This document shows, one piece after another, positions 1 to 7,621 of a DNA stretch of 32,242 nucleotides (position 1 is its first letter; each line of letters starts with the position of its first letter). This DNA is from Gammaproteobacteria bacterium 42_54_T18. GTDB lineage: Bacteria > Pseudomonadota > Gammaproteobacteria > Pseudomonadales > Ketobacteraceae. Location of the stretch: the NCBI GenBank assembly GCA_002163245.1, contig MAAL01000060.1, positions 1-32,242 of the forward strand, written 5' to 3'. Position numbers and translations under genes: made by a program. The notes beneath the pieces are model-generated. The model was not told the DNA's origin and ran no database searches. It saw only the letters and a list, made by a program, of their open reading frames with translations.

Positions 1-178
1 AACCTTTTTGATCGAAGAAATTTGTACGATTTGTTCTCGCCACCAATTGATGACGAGCCAGATAAAAACAAACAGTTGTCGATGTTATGAAACTGTGGGA
101 CAGCAGTGTGTTAGTGCATATAGATGCAATTCAATCCAATTTGGTATCCATATGCACTTGAAGATATTTCACCATGCC

Positions 179-835
179 TCAGTGTACCGCCGCGTTAAAC
201 TCCTTGATAAATCCAGCCCCAGTACCGCGACAAATCAGCGAATCAGGGTGAACGGCTATCGGATGCTCTACATCATGAGGATAAGGATCAATTCCCAATT
301 CTTCAAAGACAGTATAAGCATCAGGATAGTAGGCAATGAAAGCATCAATACGACCAGAATCAATCTTCTTTATATTGGTTTTAATATCAGAAACCAACTT
401 TGGAGAAATCCCCGATGCATCAAACTTCTTTCCATAAGGCATACCGTTTCTAGCACCAACATTTTTCCCTGCAAGTCCCTTTAGGTCACTAATAATTGCT
501 TCCCCTTTGCCAGTAAAAATATACACCTTCGCAACACTCATTGCTTTGGTGACGACAACATTGTCTCCATATTCATAAAAATCTGGATTCTTATTAGCAG
601 GACTTAAACAACAATTATTACACTTAGTAAACTCAGCCTCAGCTCTAGCAGGCGGCAATACCACAACCTTTGCCTTTCCAGATTGAACAACAGCCTTGCT
701 AATAATTTTATCATATTCCCCCTTGCCATCTTTTTGGTGGAGCCCTGGTATATCGAGTGCAAAGACAGAAACCTCTGATTGAACAGTGGTAGAGAATAAC
801 GCTATAAATACAAATACTATTAGATTACTTTTCAT
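179..835 (-). CDS. Periplasmic substrate-binding-like protein (SBP family 3 type)
   Basis: A 218-residue protein whose hydrophobic N-terminus (about residues 4-19) looks like a Sec signal peptide, so it is probably periplasmic. The segment around residues 118-135 (DLKGLAGKNVGARNG) resembles the 'DLKGKxVGVxxGT' hinge strand of family 3 extracellular solute-binding proteins. The later 'GRIDAFIAYYPDA' stretch fits the 'G.vDa.i.d' segment of the same fold. Length is slightly below the family's usual 230-260 residues. It has an unusual cysteine cluster, C72, C75 and C76, with a fourth at C202. No permease or ATPase is adjacent, so it may be a stand-alone sensor-like or orphan binding protein rather than part of an ABC importer; the ligand is unknown. 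The ATG at 835 is preceded by GAGAG at suitable spacing. Family call is moderate, function unknown. Confidence 0.6.
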   Translation of the reverse strand: MKSNLIVFVFIALFSTTVQSEVSVFALDIPGLHQKDGKGEYDKIISKAVVQSGKAKVVVLPPARAEAEFTKCNNCCLSPANKNPDFYEYGDNVVVTKAMSVAKVYIFTGKGEAIISDLKGLAGKNVGARNGMPYGKKFDASGISPKLVSDIKTNIKKIDSGRIDAFIAYYPDAYTVFEELGIDPYPHDVEHPIAVHPDSLICRGTGAGFIKEFNAAVH

Positions 836-962
836 GATATTTCTCTCATGCCCAAATGTCAGTAAAACCTAATATTAGACCATCTCGGAATAAACGCTTA
901 AAAAACAAACGCAAAAGATGAGCAGCTAGCTTTGCCACCAACCTCCTAGCTAGATTTTTTAA

Positions 963-1772
963 TTACCCGACGTCGTAGTTCCACAATTCATATCGACAGA
1001 TATTCTCAAACCCCATTCGCTGATAAATAGGCTGCCCCATAGCGGAAGCTTGTAAAATCACATTGCTATACCCTTGTTGTAGCGCTTCACGAACAGCATG
1101 CCAAGTTACTAGCTCACCATAACCTTTTTTCCTCGAAGCCTTTCCTGTTGCAACCCAATATATACCCGCAACTTCTGGAGTATTTACTAGCATTGACGTC
1201 GATACGGGAATACCTTCGACAAGAGCAAGATACAAATGTACGTTGGGTTGAGCGATAAAATCGGTATTTAAAATTTGTCGAGCTAACCATTCCGGCAGTT
1301 CGTATGCCTCACAAACCAAGGTGATGTATTGTGACAATTCGTCCTCAGTACTTGGCTGGATAACAGATAACACATCATTATTGACTGGAAGCTCACGATC
1401 GTCGGGAAAGGTCATTCCAGGCAAGACCGTCTCCAATACAAAACCCTGTTCCTTAAACAAGTCTCTACTTTGCACTGACCAGGGCTCATGTACACAAAAT
1501 TGAAACGACTTATTAATTTTTGAAAAATAGTCTTTTGCAACGGTTATATCTTGCTCCGTGACTATTCGTTGAGATGATGTGAATACCGTATTAAAAAAGG
1601 GAATTGAAATGCCGCAATTGGTAATCACGAGGTCATCTAGGATTTGTATTTCACCCTTAGGTGATGTGGCCATCATTTGCTGCCAGGCGTAGATAAAATT
1701 ATTGTCTGCATTAAAAATGCTTCGATCTACTCGTTGGTCCGCTGGCTGGTTTGTCTGCAATGAGGGTTCCAT
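963..1772 (-). CDS. GNAT-family N-acetyltransferase
   Basis: A 269-residue soluble protein. The C-terminal half carries the GNAT fold hallmarks. A strand with 'YLALVEGIPVST' precedes the acetyl-CoA pyrophosphate-binding loop RKKGYG (residues 214-219, matching Q/RxxGxG/A). The helix 'ELVTWHAVREALQQGY' follows, and then the typical terminal 'PIYQRMGFENICRYELW' (residues 248-264). The N-terminal 130 residues may be a degenerate second GNAT-like domain, as in tandem acetyltransferases. The substrate cannot be told from sequence. The start is well supported: AAGGA lies 7 nt before the ATG. The gene stands alone, with no operon partner on its strand close by. Confidence 0.8.
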   Translation of the reverse strand: MEPSLQTNQPADQRVDRSIFNADNNFIYAWQQMMATSPKGEIQILDDLVITNCGISIPFFNTVFTSSQRIVTEQDITVAKDYFSKINKSFQFCVHEPWSVQSRDLFKEQGFVLETVLPGMTFPDDRELPVNNDVLSVIQPSTEDELSQYITLVCEAYELPEWLARQILNTDFIAQPNVHLYLALVEGIPVSTSMLVNTPEVAGIYWVATGKASRKKGYGELVTWHAVREALQQGYSNVILQASAMGQPIYQRMGFENICRYELWNYDVG

Positions 1773-1845
1773 GTTAAGTCCTTTTATTTAGGAAGATATC
1801 CTCCGTAAAAATTACCCTATCAAGCAGGTGATGTCGACAAGTTCC

Positions 1846-1888
1846 TGCTCCCTCGATTATAAAAACGTTAAACCTAATCGAGGGAGCA
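1846..1888. repeat. 14-bp perfect inverted repeat (hairpin) between GNAT and c-subunit genes
   Basis: TGCTCCCTCGATTA (1846-1859) and its exact reverse complement (1875-1888) flank a 15-nt loop. It lies 52 bp downstream of the c-subunit gene on its strand and upstream of the GNAT gene. There is no T-run after the stem in either direction, so it is not a textbook intrinsic terminator. It could be a 3'-end stabilising hairpin of the c-subunit mRNA or a protein-binding palindrome. Confidence 0.6.
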
Positions 1889-1939
1889 AGCACTTCCTGT
1901 CAAGACAGAACCTTATTTTGATTCAAACAGATCTAATAC

Positions 1940-2188
1940 TCATAAAAAGGGATTCGCAAAAAGCAGCATCACACCAATCCCTATCGCTATCATGGGTACC
2001 GCTTCTAAGGTGCCTGCCATTAAAAAGGCTTTTACCTGGAGTTTTTCTGCCGCCTCAGGCTGACGCGCGACGCCCTCTACAAAGCTTGCACCCACCCTAC
2101 TAATACCAAGACCTGAGGCTACAGCTGCACCTCCTATCATCAACCCTGAAGTGATTAAGCTTGCTGCAATTACCATTTCCGATTCCAT
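1940..2188 (-). CDS. atpE: Orphan F-type ATP synthase subunit c-like proteolipid
   Basis: An 82-residue protein with the two-helix hairpin of ATP synthase subunit c. Helix 1 is small-residue rich (LMIGGAAVASGLGISRVGA). The polar loop is ARQPEA with the conserved R41-Q42-P43. Helix 2 carries the ion-binding carboxylate E62 in LEAVPMIAIGIG, where E. coli and most gammaproteobacteria have Asp. The C-terminus LLFANPFL resembles Pseudomonas/Marinobacter and N-ATPase c subunits. No other atp gene is nearby, so it is an isolated copy. A strong Shine-Dalgarno (GAGGAG, 6 nt before ATG) suggests it is expressed. It diverges from a LysR regulator across 158 bp, which might control it. It could be a paralogous rotor subunit or an assembly modulator; role unknown. 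Confidence 0.82.
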   Translation of the reverse strand: MESEMVIAASLITSGLMIGGAAVASGLGISRVGASFVEGVARQPEAAEKLQVKAFLMAGTLEAVPMIAIGIGVMLLFANPFL

Positions 2189-2346
2189 TAGCTTCTCCTC
2201 GTTGTGTTTATCTCTTGAGACTCATGTGACCCACACGGCTTAGTGGTTTTCTTTATTACCGTTTTAATATACAGTGTTTCCAAACCAAGGATAATCCCAC
2301 AAAATAAAATAACATTGTTTATATATATGAACAGTTGAGAGGTATT

Positions 2347-3246
2347 ATGAGCCGATGGGAAGGGTTCGAGGAGTTTGTTCAAGTTGTTGATACTGGAGGG
2401 TTTTCTGCTGCGGCTCGAGCAACAGGTGCATCAAAAGGTCATATTAGTCAGCAAATTAGCCGCCTCGAAGATCGATTGGGAGCTCGCTTACTTAACCGCA
2501 CCACAAGAAAGATATCATTGACCGATGTCGGTGAAGAATTTTACGACAGATGCACTCGTATCATTGAAGAGCTGGATGAGGCAGAGCGCTCCGTATCGTC
2601 TTTACAGAGTGAAGCAAAAGGCATTCTACGAATCAGTACCCCTAGCCTTCTAGGTGAAATACACCTTGTTCCAGCACTCGCTGAATTTCAAAAAACACAT
2701 CCCAAATTAGAAATAGAATTAAACTTCAGCAGTCGCAAAGTGGATCTTATTGAAGAAGGCTACGATCTTGTTATTCAGTTAGGCAAACGCACCGATATCA
2801 ACGTTGTTAATAAACCATTATGCCGTACTCGTTTCCATGTAGCAGCCAGCCCTGATTACTTGGAAGACCACGGAGTCCCAAAAAAACCATCTGATTTAAA
2901 ACAACACAATTGCCTGATGTTCACGCATCTTGGCCAGAGTAAACCGTGGAAATTTGTGAGTGCTAAGGGAAAAAAGCAAGAATCTGTCAAAGGAACATGG
3001 CGCAGCAGTAGCGGAAACGCACTTAGGGCAGCGGCTATTCAAGGTTTAGGGCTTGTTTACCTTCCTGATTATTATATTGCAGACGATATCAAATCTGGAA
3101 AATTACAGATGATATTGTCAGAATGGAGCGCTGTAGAAAGGGATATTGTGGTGATTTACCAAGAACGTCGCCACTTATCCGCAAAAACTCGATTGTGTAC
3201 AGAACACTTAATGAAACATTTTGAATCCGTGCAGTCTTTTGGATAG
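2347..3246 (+). CDS. LysR-family transcriptional regulator
   Basis: About 299 residues, the normal LysR length. The N-terminal winged helix-turn-helix (about residues 5-63) includes FVQVVDTGGFSAAARATGAS and the 'ISRLEDRLGARLLNRTTRK' recognition/wing segment typical of the CrgA/DsdC-like subgroup. A LysR substrate-binding domain follows (residues ~85-290, with 'GILRISTPSLLGEIHLVPAL' type opening). The ATG at 2347 is preferred over an in-frame TTG at 2335 because GAGAGG sits 4-5 nt before it. Gene order suggests regulation of the divergent subunit-c gene, as LysR proteins often control a divergent neighbour, but no convincing T-N11-A operator was identified. The inducer is unknown. Confidence 0.92.
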   Translation: MSRWEGFEEFVQVVDTGGFSAAARATGASKGHISQQISRLEDRLGARLLNRTTRKISLTDVGEEFYDRCTRIIEELDEAERSVSSLQSEAKGILRISTPSLLGEIHLVPALAEFQKTHPKLEIELNFSSRKVDLIEEGYDLVIQLGKRTDINVVNKPLCRTRFHVAASPDYLEDHGVPKKPSDLKQHNCLMFTHLGQSKPWKFVSAKGKKQESVKGTWRSSSGNALRAAAIQGLGLVYLPDYYIADDIKSGKLQMILSEWSAVERDIVVIYQERRHLSAKTRLCTEHLMKHFESVQSFG

Positions 3247-3289
3247 ATAACGCAAGCCCCCCTTTAAGCATCATTTGCTGAGAGCCTTT

Positions 3290-4210
3290 CTAGAGCCCTC
3301 TTTGCTGAGAAAGAAAACGTTGTTCCACCGCTTTACCAGCAAGCCCATAACCCTCCACTTTGGTATGTTGACTCATCGTTAAAGAGCCAAATAGACGATC
3401 CCACACTGCCAATGTTGCGCCAAAATTCTTGTCAATATGCTCTGGTGCAACACTATGGTGTATTTGATGTTGCGCGGGGCTAACAACCCAACGTTCAAAG
3501 TAACCAAATCCCAACCACACGCTACTATGACGCAAATTAGAACCCGCCATGTTAAATAAAAAACCCGTGATGGTGGCGCCAAACACCGTATATGGATGAA
3601 TCCCGTTATCAAAAAAGTAAATAAACATAGCGCTCACAAAACCAATAACCAATAAACTACGAATACTATTCACGAGCATTTCCGCCCAATGAATCCGATA
3701 TAACGTCATAGGGGTGAGTATTGTTGCGCTATGGTGAATGGCATGAAAACGCCAAAACAGCGGAACTTTGTGATACAGGTAGTGAACAAAGAAACGACTA
3801 AAATCTTCCACCAAGAACAACACCAAAGTAAATAAAACCGTTACCGTCATCTCTGGTAACTGCCAGAAATCTCCGGCACCAAACCACCTGTACAGTATCC
3901 GGTTAATGGTAATTGCTAATGCTACCCCTCCCCCTAGCACCGGTACAACCAACGCTACACGAAGAATGTGGTTCAAAAAAAACCAATAAAAATCAATACG
4001 ACTCGATGGATGAAGCCACAACTTCCAGCTCAGTGCCTTCGCCAATTGTCGGGGAAGGTGTTCCCGACGAGCCATACCCAAGCCGAACGCTATCACTGCG
4101 CTACTGAGTAAATATAACCAATATATACGCTTTTGAGGGTCAATAAAATATTGCGCAGACTCCAACCCAATGAATAACAGCTGCTGTAATCCTTCCATTA
4201 TCTCAATCAT
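3290..4210 (-). CDS. Sterol desaturase / fatty acid hydroxylase superfamily membrane protein
   Basis: A 306-residue integral membrane protein with several hydrophobic helices (about residues 8-45, 75-103, 120-142, 180-200). It has the histidine-box set of the non-haem di-iron FA_hydroxylase superfamily: HYLYH (143-147, HX3H), HAIHH (156-160, HX2HH), a central H near 228, and HQIHH (248-252, HX2HH). These boxes bind two irons and support hydroxylation or desaturation of a lipid; the substrate is not evident. It converges on the LysR gene (44 bp between stops) and diverges from the imelysin gene. It therefore shares the AT-rich, Fur-box-containing intergenic region, so iron control of this iron enzyme is possible. 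The ATG at 4198 is an alternative start. Confidence 0.88.
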   Translation of the reverse strand: MIEIMEGLQQLLFIGLESAQYFIDPQKRIYWLYLLSSAVIAFGLGMARREHLPRQLAKALSWKLWLHPSSRIDFYWFFLNHILRVALVVPVLGGGVALAITINRILYRWFGAGDFWQLPEMTVTVLFTLVLFLVEDFSRFFVHYLYHKVPLFWRFHAIHHSATILTPMTLYRIHWAEMLVNSIRSLLVIGFVSAMFIYFFDNGIHPYTVFGATITGFLFNMAGSNLRHSSVWLGFGYFERWVVSPAQHQIHHSVAPEHIDKNFGATLAVWDRLFGSLTMSQHTKVEGYGLAGKAVEQRFLSQQRGL

Positions 4211-4278
4211 GTCATCTCAGGTATCGTTGTCCCTGCATCAAATTGACCACATTCTAGCCAACACAGGCAATCATTGAT

Positions 4279-4314
4279 ATAACGATAATGATAACAATAA
4301 CGATAACAATAACG
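4279..4314. promoter_or_regulatory. Six tandem ATAAYR hexamers resembling an extended Fur-binding array
   Basis: ATAACG-ATAATG-ATAACA-ATAACG-ATAACA-ATAACG runs without interruption. The segment GATAATGATAACAATAACG (4284-4302) matches 14 of 19 positions of the Fur consensus GATAATGATAATCATTATC. Fur sites are known to be built of repeated GATAAT-like hexamers, so this could seed a longer Fur array together with the downstream box. It lies between divergent genes and could act on both. Confidence 0.5.
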
Positions 4315-4317
4315 CTA

Positions 4318-4346
4318 TTGCTAATAATAATCAGAATGATTATCAT
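4318..4346 (+). promoter_or_regulatory. Predicted promoter overlapped by a Fur box, upstream of imelysin gene
   Basis: A -35-like TTGCTA (4318-4323) and a -10-like TATCAT (4341-4346) are separated by 17 bp. The Fur-type site AATAATCAGAATGATTATC (4326-4344) matches 15 of 19 consensus positions and covers the spacer. Iron-loaded Fur would be expected to occlude polymerase here. The gene's Shine-Dalgarno AGGGGAAG is at 4372-4379. Confidence 0.65.
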
Positions 4347-4383
4347 CCCCATATGATTAACAATTGTACTTAGGGGAAGAAGA

Positions 4384-5670
4384 ATGTCCAAGTTAAAAGT
4401 TTTTTTGGGGGTCGCTGCACCTGTTGCTGTGGTCAGCATAATCACGGCATGTGGCGGCGGTGGTAGCAGTAGCAGCACCGCAGCTCGAAGCGTTAGCGCA
4501 GCTGATGTAACATCAAACTACGTTGATATCGCTTACGCTATGTATTCTGACTCTTTAAGCACCGCAGAATCGCTACAAACCGCTGTCACCGCTTTATTAG
4601 CAACACCAACAGAAGACAACTTGGAGCTAGCCCGCGCCGCATATAAAGCAGCCCGAGTTCCTTACCAACAAAGTGAGATTTTACGCTGGGATACTGATAT
4701 CACTCTCGGTAGCAATACTGGAGATGCTGGCATCGAGTCCGTTGACGAATGGGAAGGTCAAGTAAATGCCTGGCCATTAGCTGAAGGTCTAATTGATTAC
4801 GTTGACGGCGGTGACGGCAATAACATCATTTCAGGTGTAGAAACAATCGATAGTGCTTACCTTATGGCACAGAATGGTGTTGATGATAACGACGCCAACG
4901 TCGCCACCGGTGTTCACGCCATTGAGTTTTTACTGTGGGGCCAGGACCTTAACGACACAGAAGCCGGCTCTGGTGAACGTCCCGCTACCGACTATGATAC
5001 CGGCGCAGGTTGTACCAACGGAAACTGCGATCGTCGCGCACAATATCTAGAAGTTGCGACTGAACTGCTTGTTAGCGACCTCACTAACATGGTCGCAGAG
5101 TGGTCTCCTGCTGCCGTATCCACTGATGGCACTCTTGCATATAACTTCGTAAACCATGACGATGCAATCGCCTACATTGCAGGTTCAATGAAAGTAATGG
5201 CAGACGACGAGCTTGCCGGAGCTCGCATGGGATCAGCCCTAGAACTCGGCGATACTGAAGAAGAGCACGATTGTTTTAGTGATTTAAGCCATGTTGCAAT
5301 CTACAACAACTTTCAGGGCATCAAGAACGCGTTCTACGGTACTTACAGTAGCGCAAATGGGGATAGCACTATAAGTGGAGCAAGTTTTGGTACGCTACTC
5401 AAGCAAACAGATTCCAATACTTACAGCACAATTGACGCAGCATTTACTAGCATCGAAGCTAAAATGGCAGCCATCCAAACACTAGGTGAGACAGCTGATC
5501 CGATCCTGAAGTTTGATCAAATCATTGGCCTTGGTGAAGGCAACGAACATTACGATAATGCCAACGCTGCCAGCTTAGAACTTGTTGAGCTGGGCATTGA
5601 GCTAGATTTAGCGCGCCAAGCATTAGCCTTAGCAGAACTAAACACTGGCGGTGGTGGTGACGGGGATTAA
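4384..5670 (+). CDS. Imelysin-family (M75-like) iron-regulated lipoprotein
   Basis: A 428-residue lipoprotein: the signal peptide ends in IITAC (lipid Cys at residue 23) followed by a Gly/Ser-rich linker. The imelysin signature GxHAIE is present (G176-V177-H178-A179-I180-E181) and continues as FLLWGQD. The 'YKAARVPYQQSEILRW' segment near residues 87-102 is also typical. Imelysin-like proteins (ICMP/IrpA) are periplasmic, two four-helix-bundle proteins linked to iron acquisition; the M75 peptidase label is historical and enzymatic activity is doubtful. The partner gene downstream encodes a di-haem DUF1111 protein, the usual neighbour. A Fur box over the promoter supports induction under iron limitation. 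Confidence 0.92.
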   Translation: MSKLKVFLGVAAPVAVVSIITACGGGGSSSSTAARSVSAADVTSNYVDIAYAMYSDSLSTAESLQTAVTALLATPTEDNLELARAAYKAARVPYQQSEILRWDTDITLGSNTGDAGIESVDEWEGQVNAWPLAEGLIDYVDGGDGNNIISGVETIDSAYLMAQNGVDDNDANVATGVHAIEFLLWGQDLNDTEAGSGERPATDYDTGAGCTNGNCDRRAQYLEVATELLVSDLTNMVAEWSPAAVSTDGTLAYNFVNHDDAIAYIAGSMKVMADDELAGARMGSALELGDTEEEHDCFSDLSHVAIYNNFQGIKNAFYGTYSSANGDSTISGASFGTLLKQTDSNTYSTIDAAFTSIEAKMAAIQTLGETADPILKFDQIIGLGEGNEHYDNANAASLELVELGIELDLARQALALAELNTGGGGDGD

Positions 5671-5705
5671 TCCCACCCTCAGCGAATAGAATAACGCTGT
5701 ACGCC

Positions 5706-5764
5706 AATAGGAAAACAAGCGCCAGCTTAGAGAGCACTCTCTTGCCCGCGCTTGTTTTCCTATT
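5706..5764. terminator. 17-bp perfect hairpin between imelysin and di-haem genes (attenuator/terminator)
   Basis: AATAGGAAAACAAGCGC (5706-5722) pairs exactly with 5748-5764, with a 25-nt loop, followed by TTTACAC. It sits 36 bp after the imelysin stop and only 32 bp before the ATG of the di-haem gene. There is little room for a new promoter after it, so it more likely lowers read-through or processes a shared mRNA than separates two units. Confidence 0.65.
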
Positions 5765-5796
5765 TTACACCGAGAATAACCAACATAGACACCATC

Positions 5797-7311
5797 ATGA
5801 AGTTATCTACCCTCCCTCTTTGTTTATCTAGTTGCCTGTTAGTTGGCTGCGGCTCAGGTGGCAGCAGCAGCGATACCACACAGCAAGATCATGCCCTACA
5901 AATTGAGCACCTTTCCGCCGGCGACACCAGCGTAACTTTCTCAAACCCAAGCGCCTTTTCTCAACATGTCGCAAATATGTCCGATGCTGAACGAATCAGA
6001 CGATTTAATCTTGGTGATGATTTTTTTGAAAACCCCTGGGTTGAAAAGCAAGCCAGCACCGAACTAAGGGATGGTTTAGGCCCCCTGTTTAACAACAACG
6101 CTTGTCAAGACTGCCACATACGTGATGGCCGTGGACACGCTCCCAACGTATCAGCAACAGAAGATGGCACTAACTTTTCCAGCATGCTGATCCGGGCCTC
6201 CCGCAGCAGCATCAGCGACGCAAATTTACAAGCCATGCAGAACGGTACCCTGGCAAATGTCGGTGATAGCAGTGTCGGGGGGCAATTACAGCAGAACGCT
6301 ATATTTGCTATCGAAAAAGAAAGCACCTTACGAGTAAGCTACACTCCTGTCACCATCACCTTTAACGACGGATACACCGTTGAGCTTCGCAAACCGCAAT
6401 GGCACCTAACGAGTAACTATGCTGACCAAGGTTACGATTTTAATGCCGACACCGTCTTTTCTGCCCGAGTTGCCCCACCAATGATAGGGCTAGGGCTATT
6501 GGCGCTTATCCCTGAAGCCGACATCCTTGCCAATGAAGACGTTAATGATACCGATCAAAATGCTATCTCAGGCAAAGCAAACCGCGTTAAAAATCACGTC
6601 AGCGGCCAAGTAGAACTTGGGCGATTTGGCTGGAAAGCAGGCCAACCCACCCTTCGACAACAAGCAGCAGGTGCCTTTGTTGGCGACATGGGCCTAACCA
6701 GCGAAATTTTTCTCGATGAAAATTGCTTATTACATCAAGACGACTGTCTGACGTCACCTAACGGTAATGGTGATAGCTCAAGAGACTATGACTTTGAAGT
6801 CTCTTCTGGCGTATTGGATCTCATCGAATTTTATTCCCACAACCTAGCTGTGCCTGTTCGCCGAAACGCCTACGGCGAGAATGTACAAGAAGGAAAGGCA
6901 TTGTTTGCACAAGCCGGATGTAATAGCTGCCATGTTGAAAGCTATCAAACAGCAAGCAGCGAAGAGCATCCTGAATTAGCAAACCAAACAATTTTTCCAT
7001 ACAGCGATTTGTTATTGCATGACATGGGAGAAGACTTGGCAGATTTCACAGTCGACAATGTAAGTGTCGCCGACACTGTGTTGGTTGAGTATCAAGCTAA
7101 TGCAAAAGAATGGCGCACCCCCGCTCTTTGGGGATTAGGGTTAACCCATACCGTTGATCCAGAGGCAACATTCTTACACGATGGACGTGCTCGCACTATA
7201 ATGGAAGCTATTCTTTGGCATGGTGGTGAAGCACAGAGTGCGAAGAATGCCGTTCTGGACTTTGACAATGAAGAGCGTGATGCACTGATAGAATTCTTGT
7301 CAGACTTGTAA
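5797..7311 (+). CDS. Di-haem oxidoreductase-like lipoprotein (DUF1111 / DHOR family)
   Basis: About 504 residues from the ATG at 5797, which gives a clean lipoprotein signal peptide with lipobox LVGC (C18). An in-frame upstream TTG at 5752 lies inside the hairpin and is less likely. Two c-type haem motifs are present: CQDCH (residues 103-107) and CNSCH (375-379), matching the two-haem DUF1111 layout. The C-terminal region has the family's 'WRTPALWGLG' and 'FLHDGRARTIMEAILWHGGE' segments. Family members are annotated as thiol oxidoreductases and co-occur with imelysin proteins in iron uptake loci; the redox substrate is unknown. It probably acts on the periplasmic face of a membrane. It ends just before a strong terminator. 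Confidence 0.9.
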   Translation: MKLSTLPLCLSSCLLVGCGSGGSSSDTTQQDHALQIEHLSAGDTSVTFSNPSAFSQHVANMSDAERIRRFNLGDDFFENPWVEKQASTELRDGLGPLFNNNACQDCHIRDGRGHAPNVSATEDGTNFSSMLIRASRSSISDANLQAMQNGTLANVGDSSVGGQLQQNAIFAIEKESTLRVSYTPVTITFNDGYTVELRKPQWHLTSNYADQGYDFNADTVFSARVAPPMIGLGLLALIPEADILANEDVNDTDQNAISGKANRVKNHVSGQVELGRFGWKAGQPTLRQQAAGAFVGDMGLTSEIFLDENCLLHQDDCLTSPNGNGDSSRDYDFEVSSGVLDLIEFYSHNLAVPVRRNAYGENVQEGKALFAQAGCNSCHVESYQTASSEEHPELANQTIFPYSDLLLHDMGEDLADFTVDNVSVADTVLVEYQANAKEWRTPALWGLGLTHTVDPEATFLHDGRARTIMEAILWHGGEAQSAKNAVLDFDNEERDALIEFLSDL

Positions 7312-7316
7312 CGCTT

Positions 7317-7370
7317 AACCAATAAAAAAGGGGCTATATACGAAAGTACATAGCCCCTTTTTTATTGGTT
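7317..7370 (+). terminator. Strong rho-independent terminator after di-haem gene
   Basis: A 21-bp perfect stem (7317-7337 with 7350-7370) contains a GGGGCTAT / ATAGCCCC core flanked by A6 and T6 runs, so it can terminate in both orientations. The loop is 12 nt. It starts 6 bp after the di-haem gene stop and closes the imelysin/di-haem unit. Confidence 0.9.
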
Positions 7371-7621
7371 TTCTGCAGCTTCAGCATAGCCCTTCCCTAC
7401 CATGTAGAAGTAGTTTGTCATCCAAGCGTTGACCCCACACACGCCGCGTTGGAGATTGATCTTACGACTTTCCCGTAATACCAATAATAACGATTCGCAC
7501 TTACATTGGTATTTCTGTATATTTGCCCTGGAAAAGAGTTGGTATGTATACCGAGTGCTTATTAGACAAACCTCCCCTTTGTGAATTTATTACGTTTAAA
7601 ATATTACTAATGAGGTTCTGT

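Noticed and set aside
8-484. 158-residue open frame on the plus strand at the left edge
   Set aside because: It is antisense to the binding-protein gene, whose signal peptide and domain motifs are convincing; the frame has low-complexity composition and no recognisable domain.
7477-7513. 9-bp inverted repeat AATACCAAT/ATTGGTATT as an operator for the metallopeptidase gene
   Set aside because: The arms are short and AT-rich with a 19-bp spacer, no second copy was seen, and chance occurrence is likely.
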